From Acidimicrobiia bacterium (GTDB taxonomy: Bacteria > Actinomycetota > Acidimicrobiia > Spongiisociales > ZC4RG35): a DNA stretch of 5,939 bases. The stretch covers positions 1 to 5,939 of the forward strand of contig WHTL01000252.1 of NCBI GenBank assembly GCA_009377735.1. The letters run 5' to 3'. How positions within the stretch are numbered: the stretch's first letter is position 1; the number at the start of each line of letters is the position of its first letter. The notes under the pieces were generated by a model, which saw only the letters and a list, made by a program, of their open reading frames with translations, was not told where the DNA came from and ran no database searches. Positions 1 to 5,563 of the stretch are shown one piece after another. The position numbers and the translations under genes are program-made.

Positions 1-20
1 AAACCGAAACCAAGTGACAT
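1..20 (-). CDS. Start of an unidentified gene (5' fragment only)
   Basis: Only the start of this gene is inside the window: an ATG at 20-18 followed by codons for M-S-L-G-F-G, running off the left edge. The case for a real start is the AAGGAG Shine-Dalgarno at 33-28, seven bases upstream of the ATG, the same strength and spacing as the doxX site nearby. It lies on the same strand as the DoxX-like gene and 112 bases after its stop, so the two could share a transcript. Too little protein is visible to name a family. The inference rests on the ribosome-binding site and would fail if a stop follows shortly outside the window. Confidence 0.5.
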
Positions 21-81
21 TGGCTCTCTCCTTCATAGTCGATTGGTGGAGAACCCCACAACCTAGGCGACACACCACCAG

Positions 82-96
82 GCCGATGACATCGGC
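82..96. promoter_or_regulatory. 15-bp perfect palindrome between doxX-like gene and the left-edge gene
   Basis: GCCGATG, one central A, then CATCGGC form a perfect dyad of two 7-bp arms. It lies between the doxX-like stop and the start of the left-edge gene, 62 bases upstream of that ATG. No T-run follows on either strand, so a rho-independent terminator is unlikely; an operator for a dimeric regulator is the better guess. The function is inferred from symmetry and position only. Confidence 0.3.
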
Positions 97-132
97 GCCG
101 AGCTTCGTCATCAGGCGTTATCAACCAATCGG

Positions 133-519
133 TCAACCGGTGAAGGGCTCGGGGCCGAAGCGGCCCCACGCCACGAAGCCGGCCAGGGCGACATAGACCA
201 GGTCCCCCATCATGAACTTGGCCTCGTGTCGCCGGATGCGTGTGATCACCGCCCCAATCATGAGTATCACCAAGCCCAGGGCAGCTAGGGGCACCAGAAC
301 CGGCGCGATGTCGAGCGCAGCTGGGAGGATCAGGCCCATTGCAGCCAGGACCTCGAGGGCTCCGATAGCCTTGAGGCTGCCGGCACTGAAATCTTCGACC
401 CATCTCGCACTGGGCGTCGTGGCGGCTATCTTTTCCTTCGGCATGATCAGCTTGCCGCCGCCGGCGATCAGGTAGGCAACGGCAAGTAGTCCAGCAACGA
501 TCCACAGAGCGAGGTTCAT
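133..519 (-). CDS. DoxX-like small membrane protein
   Basis: A 128-residue integral membrane protein with four predicted transmembrane helices at about residues 5-22, 50-67, 73-94 and 103-119. The fold and the GGGKLIMP stretch after helix 1 match the DoxX/DoxX-like family (120-150 residues is usual). Members of this family are linked to redox or quinone-related processes in some organisms, but no reaction can be assigned here. The loop between helices 1 and 2 (about 27-48) carries the basic and acidic residues, and the RIRRHEAK stretch between helices 3 and 4 is strongly basic, suggesting it faces the cytoplasm. The ATG start is well supported: AAGGAG lies seven bases upstream (532-527). A TATATT element at 611-606 could be the -10 box of its promoter, giving a leader of roughly 80 bases. 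The relic of a PadR-type regulator lies upstream on the other strand; DoxX-like genes are often found beside small regulators. Confidence 0.82.
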   Translation of the reverse strand: MNLALWIVAGLLAVAYLIAGGGKLIMPKEKIAATTPSARWVEDFSAGSLKAIGALEVLAAMGLILPAALDIAPVLVPLAALGLVILMIGAVITRIRRHEAKFMMGDLVYVALAGFVAWGRFGPEPFTG

Positions 520-605
520 GCGGTTTCTCCTTGAAGTAGTAGGCGACTCTCCTCTTGGACGGGGAGTGCCGATGGGGTCCCAAATCGCTTCGGGCTAACT
601 GTTCG

Positions 606-611
606 AATATA
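606..611 (-). promoter_or_regulatory. Candidate -10 box for the doxX-like gene
   Basis: On the minus strand TATATT matches the -10 consensus at five of six positions and lies about 87 bases upstream of the doxX-like ATG. No good -35 hexamer is seen 16-18 bases further upstream, so the promoter is only a candidate. The surrounding DNA contains two short palindromes, TTCGAA and CACCGGTG (615-622), which could be regulator contacts. Confidence 0.25.
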
Positions 612-630
612 AGACACCGGTGGACCGATA

Positions 631-714
631 TTTGTGACAGGTACAGCAACGAGAAGTCGACGGGTAGTGTTGATCGTTCTTCGACTCCTCTACTTCTCGT
701 TTTGGTGTCACAAA
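631..714. repeat. 84-bp two-block inverted repeat (MITE-like or structured element)
   Basis: Two separate perfect arm pairs nest within one another. The outer pair is TTTGTGACA (631-639) against TGTCACAAA (706-714); the inner pair is AACGAGAAGT (648-657) against ACTTCTCGTT (692-701). The spacers between blocks are 8 bases on the left and 4 on the right, and a further AGTCGA/TCGACT match (655-660 and 681-686) lies inside. Nineteen paired bases in fixed order in 84 bp are hard to explain by chance. It could be a miniature inverted-repeat element, the fused ends of a deleted insertion sequence, or a stem-loop in a transcript. I see no target-site duplication at 622-630 against 715-723 and no T-run for a terminator. 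Confidence 0.6.
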
Positions 715-873
715 AACGGTGGAGCCTGGTTTCTAATGGGGTGACACAGACGATAGCGACGAGCAGGAGCCATGAATGGCCACTACGTTCCGGATCCCGA
801 AGACGATGGCCGTCCGAGCGCGTACCCGACCCGACGGAAACCGGCGATAGCGATGCATGTACGACAACACTAG

Positions 874-951
874 GTGTACCCCACTCTTGCCGGGCTGGTC
901 GAGGACGGCCTGACCTCGCGCCGCACTGTGGTGCAAGACGATCGACCCAAC
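874..951 (+). pseudogene. Relic of a PadR-type winged-helix regulator
   Basis: The frame starting at 874 reads VYPTLAGLVEDGL, then a short stretch, then VVQDDRPN at 928-951. This is the order seen in PadR-family regulators: the recognition helix and following segment (typically xxxYPxLxRLxxDGLV), then the wing with a VVQxDRPN-type motif. Here the frame is closed by TAG at 871-873 immediately before the match, and after 951 the expected wing continuation and coiled-coil C-terminal domain are missing; the frame ends at TGA 991-993. Only about 26 of some 110-180 residues survive. The break at 951 lies a few bases before the vapBC promoter, which suggests the TA module, or the deletion that brought it here, truncated the regulator. 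The family assignment is from motif memory and moderate. Confidence 0.42.
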
Positions 952-962
952 ATGGATTGCGC

Positions 963-1004
963 CATACACGACTTCTACATGTCTCGTGTATGATACGTGT
1001 ATGG
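963..1004 (+). promoter_or_regulatory. vapBC promoter and operator with three CGTGTATG half-sites
   Basis: TATGAT at 989-994 is a near-consensus -10 box, and its last T is exactly seven bases before A1001 of the vapB ATG, the spacing expected when transcription starts at the start codon itself. There is no Shine-Dalgarno, which agrees with a leaderless mRNA. CGTGTATG occurs at 985-992 and 996-1003, 11 bp apart and thus on one face of the helix. Its reverse complement CATACACG is at 963-970, two turns upstream of the first copy, and the arms 963-971 and 984-992 match over 9 bp. These sites overlap the -10 box and start codon, as expected for autorepression by a ribbon-helix-helix VapB or the VapBC complex. 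Confidence 0.6.
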
Positions 1005-1201
1005 CAAAGGCGCGAACAAACATCGAGATCGAGACCTCATACGTGGAGACGATCATAAACCGGTTTGGAGTCCACACCAAGACCGAGGCGGTCGATCTCG
1101 CACTACGGCACCTCGCTGGGCAGCCGATGACACGCGAAGAAGCGTTGGCCATGCACGGCGCCCACGCGATCGATCGAGTTCCGGCCGACGTCGCTCCGTG
1201 A
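1001..1201 (+). CDS. vapB: VapB-family antitoxin
   Basis: A 66-residue antitoxin of the type II VapB family common in actinobacteria. The N-terminal strand TNIEIE (residues 6-11), the helix after it and the TKTEAVDLALRHLAG helix (about 27-41) form the ribbon-helix-helix DNA-binding part, followed by the typical MTREEAL segment (43-49). The remaining C-terminal tail, which in this family wraps around the toxin and blocks its active site, is short and lacks the usual Gly-Trp-acidic ending. It would bind and neutralise the VapC encoded next and repress the shared promoter. I choose ATG 1001 over the in-frame GTG at 986 because residue 1 then falls at the expected place before the first strand, and because the -10 box at 989-994 would lie inside the longer version. 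Its stop overlaps the vapC start by 4 bp (GTGA). Confidence 0.85.
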   Translation: MAKARTNIEIETSYVETIINRFGVHTKTEAVDLALRHLAGQPMTREEALAMHGAHAIDRVPADVAP

Positions 1202-1608
1202 TCCTGGTCGACACATCGGCGTGGGTGGAGTACGACCGGGCAACGAACAGCCCGGTCGATCGGCGTCTCATCGACCTAATCACAGGAGGTGACGAGGTCG
1301 CGGTGACCGAACCAATCATCATGGAGGTGGTCGCTGGGGCGCGTGACGACGATCGGGAGGCCGACCTTCGTCGCCTCCTTGTCCGATTCGAGCTCCTACG
1401 TTTCGACCCGGTTGTCGACTTCGACGCCGCCGCTCGTATCTACCGGCGGTGCCGCCAGGTGGGTGTCAAGCCGCGCGGAATGGTCGACTGCATGATCGCT
1501 TCGGTTGCTAACCGACGACGGGCGTCGCTGCTCGCGCTGGATGGCGACTTGACCAGAGTCGCCGCCGTCATCGGCATCGAAATGGATGTGGCATCCCGCC
1601 CGGCATGA
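1198..1608 (+). CDS. vapC: VapC-family PIN-domain ribonuclease toxin
   Basis: A 136-residue PIN-domain toxin, the usual length for VapC. These enzymes are Mg-dependent endoribonucleases that cut structured RNAs, mainly tRNA or the 23S rRNA sarcin-ricin loop, and arrest translation when free of VapB. The conserved acidic residues are visible: D5 in ILVDTSAWVE, E43 in the PIIMEVVAG helix, D97 in MVDCMIA, and D115 (with D117) in LALDGDL. The usual Asn/Arg between the last acids is Gly here, a minor departure. The GTG start at 1198 gives the standard short lead to the first catalytic Asp; the frame stays open upstream inside vapB, but that extension has no homology to the family. There is no Shine-Dalgarno, so translation is probably coupled to vapB through the overlapping GTGA. 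No catalytic residue is missing, so the toxin is likely active. Confidence 0.9.
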   Translation: MILVDTSAWVEYDRATNSPVDRRLIDLITGGDEVAVTEPIIMEVVAGARDDDREADLRRLLVRFELLRFDPVVDFDAAARIYRRCRQVGVKPRGMVDCMIASVANRRRASLLALDGDLTRVAAVIGIEMDVASRPA

Positions 1609-1611
1609 TGT

Positions 1612-1626
1612 CGCCGCTCCGCGGCG
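1612..1626 (+). terminator. Short GC hairpin just after vapC
   Basis: CGCCGC, a TCC loop and GCGGCG form a six-pair all-GC stem that begins four bases after the vapC stop. No T-run follows, so it is not a classical intrinsic terminator; in high-GC actinobacteria such U-poor hairpins at gene ends are often proposed as terminators or as 3' mRNA protectors. The rest of the gap to 1831 holds no gene that I recognise. A second weak stem, GCACC (1743-1747) with GGTGC (1754-1758), lies downstream of the opposite-strand operon. Confidence 0.35.
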
Positions 1627-1831
1627 CCGAGGTGTGGCGTGTCGACGTGTCACAGAACCTGATACGGCTGGGCGGGATGGTCCACGGGGCGGGTATGAAA
1701 CCTGGGGCGCGCGCGCCGCTGGCAAGGACGCAGGACGAAGACGCACCCTTTGCGGTGCTTCAAGGCCGAGGACGCAGTCAGCGGTGATGTCTGGTCGGAG
1801 AGATGTGTGACATGGATTGTTCAACACCGTC

Positions 1832-2857
1832 CTAGGGCCGACCGTCTGACCCACCACCACCGTCAGGGGGCTCGACAGGGGGACCGGCATCAGGGGCTGT
1901 GTCACCCGGCACCGTGTCCGGTGGGCCTGTGTCACCTGGCACCGTGTCCGGTGGGCCTGTGTCGCCTGGCACCGTGTCTGGAGGACCTGTGGTGGGCGGC
2001 ACCGTGTCTGGAGGACCTGTGGTGGGCGGGACCGTGTCTGGAGGACCTGTGGTGGGCGGGACCGTGTCAGGAGGACCCGTGGTGGGCGGGACCGTGTCTG
2101 GAGGACCCGTGGTGGGCGGGACCGTGTCAGGCGGGGCGGTATCACCCGGTACCGTCTCCGGCGGGCCAGTCTCCGCGGGCATGTCCGGTTCGGGAATATC
2201 GAGAATCGGTTTCGGATCACACCCTTCGGTGGGATCAAACGGACCCTCGGTTCTGGTCTCAGGATCGTTTTGGGTGTCCCCTCGGGAAGCGGCGTTCTCC
2301 GAAACACAGTCAGTCCATTCGGTTAGTGCCGAACGGTACTCGTCTACGGCCTCACGTACCGACTCAGAGAAACTGTGGGCGGCATCGGAGTTTGCTTCCC
2401 CGGGGGCGTCTCCACCGGGATCTTCTGGTGCGGCTGACATCTCGATTCCGAAAAGCGCCCCCATGTTGGCAAATGCCTGTTGGGCGGGCTGGGGAAGATT
2501 CCCCGTGGCGGCCGCGGCGACACTGCCTCCGAGCAGTAGCGTGGCGATACTCGCCACGGCAACCTTGCTCGCCACCCGAGTTCGAAGTCTGGTCATCATG
2601 GTGTCTCTCCCGATTGGACTACACGTCTCGTCCTCTGATGAGGAGGAGAGACGAACGGTTTCGGCCAGCATCGTTATGTGATTGGTGGCTATCTCGGGGT
2701 CGAGGGGCTCATTACCATCGGCTCGCATGTCCGCAATCCATCTCGCAACGGCGACGTGATCGTCGGGTTCATCACCCGACAGGACCGACTCGACCCATGA
2801 GTCGCCGAAATCACCGAATCCGTTCATCTCATCCGTGTAATCGTCGAAATCGCTCAT
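1832..2857 (-). CDS. RsdA-like membrane anti-sigma factor with Pro/Thr decapeptide repeats
   Basis: A 341-residue single-pass membrane protein, most likely the anti-sigma partner of the ECF sigma gene upstream. Residues 1-70 are acidic and cytoplasmic; a short helix-rich stretch (about 20-46, with WVESVLSGDEP and VARWIADMRADG) resembles the sigma-binding region of RsdA-type anti-sigmas. No HxxxCxxC zinc motif is present. A basic patch (90-98) precedes one transmembrane helix at about 98-118, so the C-terminus should lie outside the cell. The outer part holds a LPQPAQQAF segment, C184 and C213 (a possible disulfide), then nine decapeptides of type PPDTVPPTTG or PPDTVPGDTG (231-320) and a Gly/Pro-rich end. 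The repeat tract would be extended and could span the wall or carry O-glycans. The start overlaps the sigma stop as ATGA with only a weak ribosome-binding site, so translation is coupled. The role is inferred from operon position and topology. Confidence 0.68.
   Translation of the reverse strand: MSDFDDYTDEMNGFGDFGDSWVESVLSGDEPDDHVAVARWIADMRADGNEPLDPEIATNHITMLAETVRLSSSSEDETCSPIGRDTMMTRLRTRVASKVAVASIATLLLGGSVAAAATGNLPQPAQQAFANMGALFGIEMSAAPEDPGGDAPGEANSDAAHSFSESVREAVDEYRSALTEWTDCVSENAASRGDTQNDPETRTEGPFDPTEGCDPKPILDIPEPDMPAETGPPETVPGDTAPPDTVPPTTGPPDTVPPTTGPPDTVPPTTGPPDTVPPTTGPPDTVPPTTGPPDTVPGDTGPPDTVPGDTGPPDTVPGDTAPDAGPPVEPPDGGGGSDGRP
1898..2167. repeat. Nine 30-bp tandem repeats inside the anti-sigma gene
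   Basis: Nine direct copies of a 30-bp unit encode the decapeptide tract of the anti-sigma gene. On the plus strand the unit phases cleanly from 1901 in steps of 30. The central units (about 1991-2130) share the core GGTGGGCGG-ACCGTGTC-GGAGGAC and are nearly identical, differing mainly by single third-position changes; units at both edges code GDT in place of PTT and are more divergent. Identical cores with older edges suggest recent expansion by slippage or unequal recombination. Because 30 is a multiple of three, all copies keep the reading frame and the opposite strand is also free of stops. There are no unique spacers, so this is not a CRISPR array. Confidence 0.95.
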
Positions 2858-3399
2858 AGGGGTACGCTCTTTCTCAACTTTTTCTCCACCTTCTTCAACC
2901 CGCGGCGTTGCAGGGCCTTGACAGCACCCCGGGTCTTGGAAAGGGCGACGCCGATCTCGTCGATGGTGAGCCCACCGACTATCCGCAACAGGAGGACGTT
3001 TCTCTGGTCGTCGGTAAGTTCGTTGAGGAGCGAGACGATTTCCGCAGTCGCCATCCGATTGACCACGATCCGTTCGGGGCCATTGGACGGCTCGACATCC
3101 TCAAGGTCGGCTACCGGCTCCAGGGGACGACGGCCGCGGCTCCGTCGTTCGTCGATGAGACGACGATGGGCGACCGTAAACAACCAGGCTCGAAAGCCGA
3201 CAACGTCCCCGGTGAAACCATCGAGGTTGCGAGCTACCTGAAGAAACACCTCACCGAGTAGGTCCTCGGGGTCAGCGGCACCACGGGCGCGCAGATAGCC
3301 GAGCACCCGTCCGGCAAACTCCCCGTATAGCCGGGTCCACGCCCACTCGTCGCCGATTCGGGCGGCGCGCAGAACACCCTCGAACTCTTCGGCGTTCAC
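2854..3399 (-). CDS. ECF-type RNA polymerase sigma factor
   Basis: A 181-residue sigma-70 family factor of the extracytoplasmic-function group, which contains only regions 2 and 4 and redirects RNA polymerase to a small regulon. Region 2 covers about residues 19-88: DPEDLLGEVFLQV (43-55) is the core-binding part and FRAWLFTVAHRRLIDERR (69-86) is the -10 recognition part. After a linker, region 4 covers about 126-176, with TDDQRNVLLLRIVGGLT and the -35 binding helix-turn-helix at about 144-168 ending AVKALQRRGLKK. The start is GTG at 3399: an in-frame TGA lies three codons upstream and the family's N-terminus begins close to here. Oddly, no Shine-Dalgarno precedes it; a TTGACT at 3437-3432 could be a -35 hexamer but no good -10 accompanies it. 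The next gene overlaps by ATGA and probably encodes its anti-sigma. The target regulon cannot be read from the window. Confidence 0.9.
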   Translation of the reverse strand: MNAEEFEGVLRAARIGDEWAWTRLYGEFAGRVLGYLRARGAADPEDLLGEVFLQVARNLDGFTGDVVGFRAWLFTVAHRRLIDERRSRGRRPLEPVADLEDVEPSNGPERIVVNRMATAEIVSLLNELTDDQRNVLLLRIVGGLTIDEIGVALSKTRGAVKALQRRGLKKVEKKLRKSVPL

Positions 3400-3475
3400 A
3401 GAGAGTCAGGTTGGCACACTCCCCTCGGGACAGTCAATCGATCTCTCAGTCGAGATTCCTAAGAGAGTGGTGAGG

Positions 3476-3648
3476 CAGTTGGACATGAACGAGCTGTGCG
3501 CGATCGATAACTCTCGCTGTGTCAGGTTCGTGGAGCGGTGACCCGATCCAGATCAGTCGATACGGACGGGTCCGGCTGGTGTTGGGGCAGCAACGGGAAC
3601 GGAGGTCTGGGTGACGGCACCACCGCGAATAGTGAGGTCCCGGTGGCA
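3476..3648 (+). pseudogene. Relic of an RCC1-repeat (beta-propeller) gene
   Basis: On the plus strand, opposite to both neighbours, the frame at 3559-3645 reads VDTDGSGWCWGS, then NGNGGLGDGTTANSEVPV. This is the hallmark of one RCC1 blade, whose consensus runs CAxxxDGxxxCWGxNxxGQLGDGTxxxxxxPV. Just upstream, but in another frame, 3494-3514 reads LCAIDNS, the Cys-Ala start of such a blade; that frame closes at TGA 3539-3541, while the good frame has a TAA at 3508-3510. So at least one frameshift or deletion separates the pieces, and no start codon with a ribosome-binding site precedes them. Complete RCC1 proteins have about seven blades of some 50 residues; here only about one remains. The match ends near 3648; the frame then continues without homology into the hydrolase gene's 3' end and stops at 3712. 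Confidence 0.62.
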
Positions 3649-3673
3649 TCCTCGACTGTCCGTTCAGCGCGAC

Positions 3674-5563
3674 CTATTGAATCGACGACTCGACGGCGTG
3701 TGGACCCTGTTTGATCCTCTCCCCTCGGTCCACCTCCCTGTCTAGCAGGGTCCGACGGAGGGCCTTCGTCTGCGCGTCGGTCAACTCCGGGAAATCGAAT
3801 GCCGCTTGAACGAAGTCGATGGTGTCGGCCCGATAGTCGTGGCCGAACGACTTGAACTCTCCGGGAACGACCACCATGGCGTTCATTGCATCGACGAGTA
3901 TCTGCAGGAAAGTACTGATCGGCGACCAGGGCATCGTCTCCGGCACCCCTCGTCCCCGCCGACTGTTCAGCCAAGGGGGCCTCTTGACCGCGGTGCGTAG
4001 CGACATTTGGGCTATCGGGTCGTTGTCGTGGTCCACGACTATTGCACGGAGATTTGCTCGCTCGTCAGGGGTGAGGGACAAGCATTGGTCGTAATTGTCG
4101 AATGTGCCGATGGTTCCCGCTGGGGTGAGCGGGTTGCGCCCTTCCCGCATGCCGGTCCTTGACCAACGGGCGAGGCCGGGTAGCCCGAACCACAACGCCC
4201 TGTGGATGCCGTAGTGGTCGAATCCGGAGGTGCCTTGGTGCATGACCACGTCCGAACTGCTCCATGCGCCCAGACTCTCCCCGAACACAAGGACGGTCGG
4301 CCGCTCATCCTCGGGAACGGCGAGGAGACGTTGCCTAACGCCCCAGAGCAGCTGACGAAACTGCGCCCTTCCCAGCGAGACCCCCTGGACCTCGAGAAAC
4401 GACGGCGCTGTTCCATACTGGATACAGGCGGTGGCGATGTCGCCCCGCGCCAGGATCTCGGCCGCGTCGATCATGGCGTGGTCGACCCACCCGGTGCCCG
4501 TCGGGGAGACCAACAAGAGGTACTTCCGGTCGAAGGCACCCAGCTTCTCCATCTCTCGGAGAGCCAGTTCCGAGCGTGCGGTGTCGTAGAGAGGCTCGGA
4601 CGCAACTCCTACGTAGACCCGGATCGGGTGGTTGGCGGTGTCCTTTCCCAGCACTTCCTCGATTAAATCTGGTGGAACCACCTCGGTTACATACCTTCTA
4701 CCTTGAAGCCCCAGCTCGTCGAAGGGGGAGATGCTCTGTGTACCGCCCGACACGTACGGGTTGTCGGGCGCGGTGGAGAAGGCTGGTTCAATCTTGGCAT
4801 TATTCCGGGACAGGCGGGACACAAGGGTCCCGTACATCGAGATGGCACCCGCTCCCCACAAGGTTGCGTTGAGGGCTCTGCCGATTAACCGCTGACCTTG
4901 GCCATCCCCCATGTACTCGGTGATGCTCCTTCGCGATGTGAGAAACCCGTTGCCGATCAGACGGCCCCCGGTCGACACCAGAGCCCCGATGGCCATCGAC
5001 GGCAGCAGGCGCGCCGGTTCGTCGTCCTCCGTCCAGCGTTCGATCACACTGTTACTCAGCTGGAGGTTGCTCGCCCATCGGTTGACCGCGTAACCGAGTC
5101 CCCCAGCACCGGTGGCAATCGGAACCCATGGCCCGGAGAACCTGCTCTCGACCTCCTTGCCAGCCTCGTGGACGATCCCACCCAAAGCGGCGACTGTCGC
5201 CAGGCGTCCGGCGCTCCGGAGTGAGGCGAGCGCCGTCGACTCCTCGGGTTGCTCACTTATCCGGCCGATAGCGGACCCGCTCGCCATCACCAGTGCCCGC
5301 GCCAAGATGCGCCAGGACAGTGGAGAGGAGACGGGTGCCAGTCGCCTGGCGAATGCGTCGACCGACTGCCCGACGACACGTGCCTCGATGAGCGCAAGAC
5401 CGGCGGCTATTCCCTGATGAAGGGATTTGCGGGGCATCAACGAGGGTGCGAAGGCCTCCATGACCGCATCGACTGCAAGAGGGGCGGACGGCCCGGACGT
5501 GATCGGGTTGAGTCGATCGGCGACTCGCGTCGCCGCCCACAATGCCCTTTTATTGATTCTCAC
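3674..5563 (-). CDS. Alpha/beta-hydrolase family protein (Abhydrolase_9 type)
   Basis: A 629-residue protein matching the actinobacterial alpha/beta-hydrolase group in which a variable N-terminal region precedes a C-terminal catalytic domain. The catalytic half (about 288-605) shows the nucleophile elbow G-E-S-L-G with Ser430, a likely acid D515 in VVDHDNDPI, and the base His575 in SFGHDYRAD, so the triad appears complete. Other family-like stretches are LLLVSPTGTGWVDHAM (349-364) and RALWFGLPGLARWS. The N-terminal half has several Gly/Ala-rich, moderately hydrophobic helices (about 120-133, 148-163, 189-206, 231-248), weaker than the clear transmembrane helices usual in this family, so membrane attachment is possible but not certain. 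The substrate is unknown; esters or lipids are plausible. The GTG start at 5563 has AAGGAG at 5580-5575, eleven bases upstream. The MFS transporter gene lies 159 bases upstream on the same strand and may be co-transcribed. Confidence 0.83.
   Translation of the reverse strand: MRINKRALWAATRVADRLNPITSGPSAPLAVDAVMEAFAPSLMPRKSLHQGIAAGLALIEARVVGQSVDAFARRLAPVSSPLSWRILARALVMASGSAIGRISEQPEESTALASLRSAGRLATVAALGGIVHEAGKEVESRFSGPWVPIATGAGGLGYAVNRWASNLQLSNSVIERWTEDDEPARLLPSMAIGALVSTGGRLIGNGFLTSRRSITEYMGDGQGQRLIGRALNATLWGAGAISMYGTLVSRLSRNNAKIEPAFSTAPDNPYVSGGTQSISPFDELGLQGRRYVTEVVPPDLIEEVLGKDTANHPIRVYVGVASEPLYDTARSELALREMEKLGAFDRKYLLLVSPTGTGWVDHAMIDAAEILARGDIATACIQYGTAPSFLEVQGVSLGRAQFRQLLWGVRQRLLAVPEDERPTVLVFGESLGAWSSSDVVMHQGTSGFDHYGIHRALWFGLPGLARWSRTGMREGRNPLTPAGTIGTFDNYDQCLSLTPDERANLRAIVVDHDNDPIAQMSLRTAVKRPPWLNSRRGRGVPETMPWSPISTFLQILVDAMNAMVVVPGEFKSFGHDYRADTIDFVQAAFDFPELTDAQTKALRRTLLDREVDRGERIKQGPHAVESSIQ

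Larger units (their letters stand above)
520..1000. other. Gene-poor interval between doxX-like gene and vapB
   Basis: This 481-bp stretch separates divergent genes and has no intact coding region that I can support. Its contents are the doxX-like ribosome-binding site and possible promoter (to about 611), the 84-bp inverted repeat, an unassigned stretch from about 715 to 870, the PadR-like relic (874-951) and the vapBC promoter/operator (963-1004). Longer open frames here on either strand show no recognisable domain and no consistent ribosome-binding site. Confidence 0.7.

Noticed and set aside
772..870. Short reading frames from ATG 772 (33 codons) or ATG 776 (24 codons), with AGGAG at 765-769
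   Set aside because: The ribosome-binding site suits ATG 776, whose product is only 24 residues with no clear family; the 772 frame ends at the TAG before the PadR match. Possibly decayed DNA, but not supportable as a gene.
733..1152. 139-residue minus-strand open frame across the vapB region
   Set aside because: Antisense to vapB and the PadR-like relic, no ribosome-binding site and no recognisable domain.
997..1197. N-terminal extension of VapC from GTG 997
   Set aside because: It reads vapB out of frame, has no family similarity, and would place the first catalytic Asp some 70 residues in instead of near the N-terminus.
1898..2167. CRISPR array
   Set aside because: The 30-bp units are contiguous with no unique spacers and lie in a coding frame.
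1396..2307. 303-residue minus-strand open frame with Arg/Pro-rich repeats
   Set aside because: Frame-shifted shadow of the same repeat that also runs antisense through vapC; composition is not protein-like.
1899..2681. Long plus-strand open frame rich in SGGPV/GTV repeats
   Set aside because: It is the antisense shadow of the 30-bp in-phase repeat of the anti-sigma gene; no ribosome-binding site or domain, and the minus-strand gene is coupled to the sigma gene.
3522..3974. 150-residue minus-strand open frame overlapping the hydrolase 3' end
   Set aside because: Different frame from the hydrolase, Arg/Gly-rich, no domain; explained by the hydrolase coding region and the RCC1 relic.
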